DNA of 25,032 nucleotides from a virus, in IMG/VR virus record IMGVR_UViG_3300012001_000108, positions 1 to 25,032 of that record, one strand, 5' to 3'. The translations under genes and the position numbers were made by a program. Shown one piece after another: positions 21,020 to 25,032 of this stretch. Each line of letters starts with the position of its first letter. The stretch's first letter is position 1. The notes beneath the pieces are model-generated. The model had not been told where the DNA came from, ran no database searches, and saw only the letters and a list, made by a program, of their open reading frames with translations.

Positions 21020-21337
21020 ATGGCACAGCTAGATTTATTCGACACTACGCCAACACAAACAGCTATAAACAAAAGTTATGAAAATGCACCAATACAATGG
21101 ATAGTGAGAGCAGAAATGATTATTAGACAATTAGCAGTAAATGGACAAAGTTTCAATTCAGATCGAGTATGGTCTGAGCTAGAACAGCATGGCCTAACAG
21201 TCCGTGAGCCACGGGCCTTAGGCGCAATCATGCTACGGCTGGCTCGGGCTGGCGTAATCCGTTCGACGGGTCAGTATGTGAAGTCAGTTAGGAAAGAGGC
21301 GCATCGTCGCCCAATTTGCGTCTGGCAGGGTCTATAG
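21020..21337 (+). CDS. Winged-helix-like protein (105 aa)
   Basis: A 105-residue protein. After MAQLDLFD, residues ~25-90 form three helices and a beta hairpin typical of a winged helix: RAEMIIRQLAVNGQSFNSDR, VWSELEQHGL, LGAIMLRLARAGVIRSTGQY. The basic C-terminal (KSVRKEAHRRPICVW) resembles a family of phage early-region proteins. It has AAGGGAG before the start and a structured RNA (20912-21001) just upstream. Likely DNA-binding, probably in replication or control; partner unknown. Confidence 0.6.
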   Translation: MAQLDLFDTTPTQTAINKSYENAPIQWIVRAEMIIRQLAVNGQSFNSDRVWSELEQHGLTVREPRALGAIMLRLARAGVIRSTGQYVKSVRKEAHRRPICVWQGL

Positions 21338-21338
21338 C

Positions 21339-21593
21339 ATGACCTCTTCCCTAACCACCGGCAAGCGTCGCCGTCGATTTGATAAGTATCAGCTAATGCT
21401 TGGTGACGGTATGGCGGCAATGTCATCATCGTACATGAATAGTTTTGACGATTGTAACTTTGCCGCTTTGCAGAATAAACTAGACTACATAAATGAGGAG
21501 ATAGCTAAGATGGATAACAATCCAAATCGTGAAGACCAGGAATTTGAGATTTGCAAAGAGCAGATCATAGCTTTAGGGGAATTAGGGCTATGA
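21339..21593 (+). CDS. Small protein (84 aa)
   Basis: An 84-residue protein: basic N-terminus (TTGKRRRRFDKYQ), a Met/Ser-rich middle and an acidic helical end (LDYINEEIAKMDNNPNREDQ). It begins one base after the previous stop and ends in the ATGA overlap with the next gene. Family not recognised. Confidence 0.55.
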   Translation: MTSSLTTGKRRRRFDKYQLMLGDGMAAMSSSYMNSFDDCNFAALQNKLDYINEEIAKMDNNPNREDQEFEICKEQIIALGELGL

Positions 21594-21730
21594 CCTCACC
21601 AGAAAAACTAAAAGACATACCCGTAGCCCTAATTCAAACTATCGGGGTTAGCCTACTAATGTTAGGGGAGGTGCTGCTGGGTACGACAATTCCAGAGTCG
21701 GCTAGATGGATGGAGGAACACCATGAGTAA
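21590..21730 (+). CDS. Small hydrophobic protein (46 aa)
   Basis: A 46-residue protein, starting by ATGA overlap at 21590, with a hydrophobic centre (VALIQTIGVSLLMLGEVLL) that could be a membrane helix and an acidic tail (RWMEEHHE). It pairs with another small membrane protein that starts inside its 3' end (21723). Possibly a holin-like or envelope accessory pair; unproved. Confidence 0.5.
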   Translation: MTSPEKLKDIPVALIQTIGVSLLMLGEVLLGTTIPESARWMEEHHE

Positions 21731-21887
21731 AATACACAAAGTCAGGCATTACTTCTTTATGGCGGTAGGCTTGCTGATTATTTACTGGGGCGTTAGAGAT
21801 GTCAATACGGCTAAAACTGGCGTGGAGTTAATCAGAGGGTTCTTTTGGATAATAATTGGCGGGTTAAATATATGGACAGCAAAATGA
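21723..21887 (+). CDS. Small two-TM membrane protein (54 aa)
   Basis: A 54-residue protein. Two membrane segments are visible: YFFMAVGLLIIYWGV (about residues 10-24) and FFWIIIGGLNIW (about 41-52), with a short loop (RDVNTAKTG). The N-terminus is basic (MSKIHKVRHY). Its start overlaps the previous gene by eight bases and its end overlaps the next (ATGA). Two-TM with basic start fits a small holin or superinfection protein, but no lysis gene lies nearby. Confidence 0.6.
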   Translation: MSKIHKVRHYFFMAVGLLIIYWGVRDVNTAKTGVELIRGFFWIIIGGLNIWTAK

Positions 21888-22126
21888 CCTTTCAAGAAGC
21901 AGCCCCCGAAGTAAACGAAAATCAGACCAAGCTAGTCTATTCAGAATTGATTGGGATGTTGCCTAGAAACAGGACTGACATCACTGGCTACCATGAAGAT
22001 TTTGTACCAGAACAATTAACTAGAATTACAGTAGCAAACAGAACCTACAACCAAGCCCTAGCCGACGTTAAAGCTGTTCTTGAGGAATATTTCGGAGTAA
22101 AGGGGAATTATGGCGACTCAAAGTAA
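21884..22126 (+). CDS. Small protein (80 aa)
   Basis: An 80-residue protein from ATG 21884 (ATGA overlap; ATG 21872 behind GGCGGG would add four residues). It has a helical start (MTFQEAAPEVNENQTKLVYS), a middle with MLPRNRTDITGYHED, and a helix (YNQALADVKAVLEEYFG) that ends the chain. It overlaps the next gene's start by 17 bases. Family not recognised. Confidence 0.55.
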   Translation: MTFQEAAPEVNENQTKLVYSELIGMLPRNRTDITGYHEDFVPEQLTRITVANRTYNQALADVKAVLEEYFGVKGNYGDSK

Positions 22127-22586
22127 CTCTGAATTACAAGCAAAGCTAGAGGCAATCAAGCCGTTGCCCCCTGCCCCAAGCAAACGATGGCAACTGCGGG
22201 GCTGGAATATCAAGGGGGAGCGCCGTAGTGATTGGGCTATATACTTTGGCGACAGACCCGGCGCTTTCTTTATCGGCTTTTACTTCCCGCTACATACGGG
22301 GTGTTGCAGCCAGACGGGGATGGAGAGAGGATACGGTTGGCGCATAAAGGGCGGCTGGGAATACTATCAACCGGCAATACTAACTGGCTGCCTGTACTCT
22401 GGTCAAAGCAAGTGGCATATGTTCCCGACGTACTATATCCCCGCAAAACTCACGCACCTGTGGCGTATGCGCCGCAAATCATATAGACACGCAATAGTGA
22501 ACGACTTGGTTGCGTTAGGCTTTGCAGACTCCCCAAGCGTCACCAATCCGCCCAGTAACCCCACTAACGTAAATCGAAAGGGATAA
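22110..22586 (+). CDS. Unknown protein (158 aa)
   Basis: A 158-residue protein with an unusual excess of Trp and Tyr (RWQLRGWNIKGERRSDWAIY, GGWEYYQPAI, GQSKWHMFPTYYIPAK) and two Cys close together (HTGCC). The C-terminus is Pro/Asn-rich. AGGGGAATT precedes the ATG. The aromatic, basic composition would suit nucleic-acid or carbohydrate binding, but no fold is recognised. Confidence 0.55.
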   Translation: MATQSNSELQAKLEAIKPLPPAPSKRWQLRGWNIKGERRSDWAIYFGDRPGAFFIGFYFPLHTGCCSQTGMERGYGWRIKGGWEYYQPAILTGCLYSGQSKWHMFPTYYIPAKLTHLWRMRRKSYRHAIVNDLVALGFADSPSVTNPPSNPTNVNRKG

Positions 22587-22620
22587 GAGAATGAACCAAG
22601 ATAACGTAAAAGGAGATTTT

Positions 22621-22809
22621 ATGGAAGAAGCAATGCAGCAAGATATAGATAAGTTCGCACACATGGATTTTGACCAGCTACTAAGTGCCTATGCTATCGC
22701 CTACAAAGCCAACGATGTAGTAACTTTTACCGACTATCGGGGCGAAATTATGGATAGAGTCCGAACTCTGAGAGTCGCCCAGTCTAAGTTTAAGAGCGTA
22801 CTCCTATGA
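22621..22809 (+). CDS. Small helical protein (62 aa)
   Basis: A 62-residue, helical protein from ATG 22621, which has an excellent Shine-Dalgarno (AAAAGGAGATTTT-ATG). An upstream ATG at 22591 with a poorer site would add ten residues. Sequence: IDKFAHMDFDQLLSAYAIAY, a VTFTDYRG turn, then a basic helix (RVRTLRVAQSKFKSV). Ends in ATGA with the next gene. Function unknown. Confidence 0.55.
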   Translation: MEEAMQQDIDKFAHMDFDQLLSAYAIAYKANDVVTFTDYRGEIMDRVRTLRVAQSKFKSVLL

Positions 22810-23129
22810 CCCCCAACCAGCCCACAGCTACAGTACGGGAGCAGCTAGAAAAATTGCTTTGGATTGATGACGCTAAAAAAGCTTACGGAGATGTTAGCCT
22901 ACACGCCAATGTTCGACCAGCACCACCAAATGGAGGCTTAGGCTATACGTTTGACATCGAGGGTGCTGCTGACCAAATCCTAGCCCTCCTAGCCTCCGAA
23001 ACTAAACGGGTAGCGATTGAGGAAGTCAATAAGTTTAGAGCGGCGATGACCTTTGAACATGCTACCCCATCAATTTATGCAGATAACCGTATTGCCACCC
23101 TTAACAAACTAGATAACGGGAGTAAGTGA
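22806..23129 (+). CDS. Small protein (107 aa)
   Basis: A 107-residue protein: N-terminal helix (VREQLEKLLWIDDAKKAYG), a Pro-rich middle (VRPAPPNGGLGYTFDIEG) and a helical C-terminal half (AADQILALLASETKRVAIEE). ATGA overlap fixes the start. Layout and neighbours suggest a small early regulatory or accessory protein, but no family is recognised. Confidence 0.5.
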   Translation: MTPNQPTATVREQLEKLLWIDDAKKAYGDVSLHANVRPAPPNGGLGYTFDIEGAADQILALLASETKRVAIEEVNKFRAAMTFEHATPSIYADNRIATLNKLDNGSK

Positions 23130-23130
23130 A

Positions 23131-23334
23131 ATGAGTAAATATAGAGAATGTGTTGACCCAATGTGTTGCCCGTCAGGGATTAGGGAGCATATCCAATACT
23201 ACAAATATTTGAAAGATGTCACCGAAATTACGTTTAGAGAATACTGGTGGCATGGGTTTAAGAGTTTAATTGGTTTCAACCGAATGTCTGCCGAAGACCA
23301 AGCGGAACTAGAAGCCGACGAGGAGAAATTATGA
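23131..23334 (+). CDS. Cys-rich small protein (67 aa)
   Basis: A 67-residue protein with Cys residues near the N-terminus (ECVDPMCCPSG), then an aromatic helical part (YYKYLKDVTEITFREYWWHG) and an acidic end (EDQAELEADEEKL). It may bind a metal through the clustered cysteines. Its end overlaps the next gene's ATG (ATGA). Unknown function. Confidence 0.5.
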   Translation: MSKYRECVDPMCCPSGIREHIQYYKYLKDVTEITFREYWWHGFKSLIGFNRMSAEDQAELEADEEKL

Positions 23335-23729
23335 GTAAACTTAAAGATACTGACATTTGCCCAACTTGTAGGGGTCAGGGTAACGAGGGCGATGTTCACT
23401 GCCCTACATGTGATGGGTCGGGTGAAATACCAGCTATGACCACCGAACAACCTAACGAGCAATGGCTAACTCAAGTTATTGCTACTTATCTGGAGGGATT
23501 ACATAACCCTAATGAAGACGGTTTATATAATGACCTCCGAGCAAAGCGTGATACTGACGCACTAAAATCTGCCATCTTTAAACACACTCGCTCGGTGGAA
23601 GCGATAGAGGCTGTGTTGCAGTATGAGGGCTATTTCGTTAAAGGTGAATTAAAGGACGCAACCTATATGCAGGAAGTACGTAACGAATTACGGGCAGAGA
23701 TTAGAGCCGCTTTGGAGTTAGACAAATGA
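23331..23729 (+). CDS. DnaJ-type zinc-finger protein (132 aa)
   Basis: A 132-residue protein. CPTCRGQG (Cys10, Cys13) and CPTCDGSG (Cys24, Cys27) are two CxxCxGxG motifs as in the DnaJ zinc domain; only this half of the four-motif domain is present. The rest is helical (NEDGLYNDLRAKRDTDALKS, EVRNELRAEIRAALELD). There is no J-domain HPD motif, so it is a stand-alone zinc adaptor rather than a co-chaperone. It overlaps the methyltransferase gene by four bases. Confidence 0.7.
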   Translation: MSKLKDTDICPTCRGQGNEGDVHCPTCDGSGEIPAMTTEQPNEQWLTQVIATYLEGLHNPNEDGLYNDLRAKRDTDALKSAIFKHTRSVEAIEAVLQYEGYFVKGELKDATYMQEVRNELRAEIRAALELDK

Positions 23730-24406
23730 GCGTTCACTTTAGCAGCCAAACAGATCTGTGGTCTACACCTCAAGAATTCTATGATAAGCTCCACGCCGAG
23801 TTTGGCTTTACGCTTGACCCATGTGCTACTGACGAGAACCACAAAACCCCTAAGTACTTTACATCTATTGATAATGGCCTAGCCCAAGACTGGGATAGGG
23901 AGATTGTCTTTATGAACCCGCCATATGGCCGTGAGATTGGCAAGTGGATGGACAAAGCCTCAACCGCACAAGGGGGGGTAGTTGTCTGCCTCGTACCCAG
24001 TCGAACAGACACAAGATGGTGGCACGATAACGTGATCGACAAAAATGCCGAAGTCAGATTTATTAAAGGACGCTTGAAGTTTGGCGGGCATGAAAACTCT
24101 GCCCCGTTCCCAAGTGCCGTAGTGATTTTTAGAGCCGCTTTGGGGCTGGGAGAGTCGAACGAGGGTCTAGCTCCTTGCGGACACTGCACGATGCCAAAAG
24201 CAATGCACCCGACCCCATATTGTAAGCGATACCGTGACCCAAGCGTTCCGTCGGAGAAATACATAGAAAATCACATAGTACCCAATGACAACACAGATGG
24301 CTCTATGACAAGCGCTAAGTCAACCTCCGATACAGAAAACGGTAATTCTGTTATAGATGGCGAGCGTGTATATCAGGATGTACCGAAAGAGGACACAGAG
24401 AAATGA
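23726..24406 (+). CDS. Phage DNA N6-adenine methyltransferase with extra zinc-knuckle-like tail (226 aa)
   Basis: A 226-residue protein of the phage Dam family. Motifs: DLWSTPQEFYDKL (10-22), LDPCATD (30-36, S-adenosylmethionine site), FMNPPYG (62-68, catalytic NPPY), then VVCLVPSRTDTRWWH (86-100), which is typical of the family. It should methylate adenine in DNA, possibly to evade host restriction. After residue ~145 it departs from the family core: CGHC (151-154), His161 and Cys166 form a C-x2-C-x6-H-x4-C zinc-knuckle-like motif, and the last ~50 residues are polar and probably disordered. Starts by ATGA overlap behind the DnaJ-type gene. Confidence 0.9.
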   Translation: MSVHFSSQTDLWSTPQEFYDKLHAEFGFTLDPCATDENHKTPKYFTSIDNGLAQDWDREIVFMNPPYGREIGKWMDKASTAQGGVVVCLVPSRTDTRWWHDNVIDKNAEVRFIKGRLKFGGHENSAPFPSAVVIFRAALGLGESNEGLAPCGHCTMPKAMHPTPYCKRYRDPSVPSEKYIENHIVPNDNTDGSMTSAKSTSDTENGNSVIDGERVYQDVPKEDTEK

Positions 24407-24711
24407 AAACTACCATACTGATTAAAGAAAACCGTACCCAGCTTGTGCTTCACCCTGAGAGCAAGCACGACAACGCAGTTCTCGATATGCTAGAGAGCAT
24501 GCCGAATACCCACCGCACCAACCTATATGACCGACAAGGTGGCTATACTATGTTCACGGAGTATGGGGACGGCTACGGCTATCACGACCAGAATAAAGAC
24601 CTGATGATAGTATTCGACAGCCCAGAAGCCACAAAGCCAGTTACCGACTTGGTTGTGAAGAACTCTGACGGTGCGAAAGGTTCGGCTAATCCGCCCAAAG
24701 AACAATCATGA
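24403..24711 (+). CDS. Small protein (102 aa)
   Basis: A 102-residue protein with a beta-rich start (MKTTILIKENRTQLVLHPES), an aromatic turn region (GGYTMFTEYGDGYGYHDQNK), and a polar, probably disordered tail (NSDGAKGSANPPKEQS). It overlaps the methyltransferase by four bases and the next frame by ATGA. Function unknown. Confidence 0.5.
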   Translation: MKTTILIKENRTQLVLHPESKHDNAVLDMLESMPNTHRTNLYDRQGGYTMFTEYGDGYGYHDQNKDLMIVFDSPEATKPVTDLVVKNSDGAKGSANPPKEQS

Positions 24712-24773
24712 TCACAATAAACAATAAGTCCTATCCTATCGTTTTGTTTACTTGGGGAAAGGTTAGCTATTAA
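24708..24773 (+). CDS. Short frame that may be the 5' part of a membrane-protein gene (21 aa)
   Basis: A 21-residue frame (MITINNKSYPIVLFTWGKVS) that begins by ATGA overlap and stops at 24773. The next frame (+1) continues with a hydrophobic segment. It may be a stand-alone peptide or the first part of one frameshifted gene with the following entry. Confidence 0.3.
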   Translation: MITINNKSYPIVLFTWGKVSY

Positions 24774-24897
24774 CGTCACCCAATACGGCATAATCCTGAC
24801 CGGCGTAATCGTAGTAGTCTTAGCGATTGACGATACTACGCCGGTATTTAGACGTCGGAAGATTAAAGCTAAACGAGTTTATAGGAAGCGGAAATGA
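24769..24897 (+). CDS. Possible small membrane protein (about 42 aa, start unclear)
   Basis: A frame lacking ATG, with one hydrophobic segment (GIILTGVIVVVLAID) followed by a strongly basic tail (FRRRKIKAKRVYRKRK) and a TGA that overlaps the next ATG (ATGA). AAAGG lies six bases before ATT at 24769, so a rare ATT start is possible. A +1 frame change from the 24708 frame is an equal alternative. One-TM, basic-tail layout. Confidence 0.3.
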   Translation: MNVTQYGIILTGVIVVVLAIDDTTPVFRRRKIKAKRVYRKRK

Positions 24898-24995
24898 AAC
24901 GACTATTAAGATGGTTTCATCCTGCCTGCCCTGATAAAGACGGTGGCCGTTTGTATGCTGCTGGTTTAGCCTTTCCAGACAGAATGTTTGAGTAG
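24894..24995 (+). CDS. Small basic protein (33 aa), possibly frameshifted
   Basis: A 33-residue frame (MKRLLRWFHPACPDKDGGRL) with a TAG at 24993-24995. In the +1 frame just beyond, YFYECDKCGKRW gives a CxxC-type zinc half, so this may be one gene disrupted near 24985. Starts by ATGA overlap behind GGAAGCGGAA. Confidence 0.4.
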   Translation: MKRLLRWFHPACPDKDGGRLYAAGLAFPDRMFE

Positions 24996-25032
24996 CTATT
25001 TTTATGAATGTGATAAATGTGGAAAACGATGG
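24988..25032 (+). CDS. Zinc-ribbon fragment at window end
   Basis: An open +1 frame with a possible TTG start at 24988 that runs off the window. It encodes SYFYECDKCGKRW, a typical zinc-ribbon half. It is either the 3' continuation of the 24894 gene or the beginning of a new one; the window end prevents a decision. Confidence 0.3.
   Translation, partial: MSSYFYECDKCGKRW

Noticed and set aside
23779-24264. Minus-strand 161-codon frame opposite the methyltransferase
   Set aside because: Shadow of a gene with clear NPPY motifs; no coding features of its own.

Overview
The window is part of a tailed double-stranded DNA bacteriophage genome (or a prophage/contig of one). The evidence is a complete head-packaging series (terminase small and large subunits, portal, scaffold-like protein, major capsid protein) followed by head-tail connector, fibre and beta-helix spike genes, densely packed with TAATG and ATGA overlaps. 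No integrase, CI-type repressor, tRNA, rRNA, IS element or CRISPR array was found, and no tape-measure gene is visible. A T7-like order of adaptor followed by a ~700-residue tail protein makes a short-tailed (podovirus-like) virion the best guess. The host cannot be read from the sequence: the code is standard, Shine-Dalgarno sites are mostly AGGAG/AAGG-like, and sigma70-type promoters are recognisable.

Layout. Positions 1-18.6 kb are transcribed leftward (minus strand) and form the late module. It begins with five small genes, including two tandem KGG-type paralogues, a helical protein and a zinc-ribbon protein. TerS, TerL, a Com-like zinc-finger protein, a small membrane protein, the portal, a charged scaffold-like protein, a newly called 50-residue gene and the capsid protein follow. 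Then come beta-rich virion proteins, a coiled-coil protein, a large beta-helix spike, fibre proteins, a connector and a ~700-residue tail protein. Three hairpin-plus-U-tract terminators (about 11645, 9153 and 4888) cut this module into segments. Ahead of the whole module sit a sigma70-like minus-strand promoter (18890-18920) and two strong minus-strand terminators (18848-18867 and 18585-18621). This arrangement resembles late operons switched on by antitermination.

Positions 18.6-19.85 kb are mostly non-coding, with several inverted repeats and a boxA-like sequence. Around 19.82-19.87 kb two overlapping divergent promoters drive, to the left, a 101-residue protein and, to the right, a ribbon-helix-helix DNA-binding protein. 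Both mRNAs look leaderless or nearly so, and a shared inverted repeat covers both -10 boxes, so this looks like the regulatory switch of the phage.

Positions 19.87-25.03 kb run rightward and hold the early/accessory module: many small genes, often zinc-ribbon or membrane proteins, linked by 4-base overlaps. Recognisable members are a winged-helix-like protein, a DnaJ-type zinc-finger protein and a phage DNA N6-adenine methyltransferase with an extra zinc-knuckle-like tail. A conspicuous structured element (20912-21001, 24-bp arms around two inner hairpins) lies directly upstream of the winged-helix-like gene. Three small reading frames in this module each continue best in the +1 frame (about 20.22, 24.76 and 24.99 kb), which suggests indels, sequencing errors or frameshifting.
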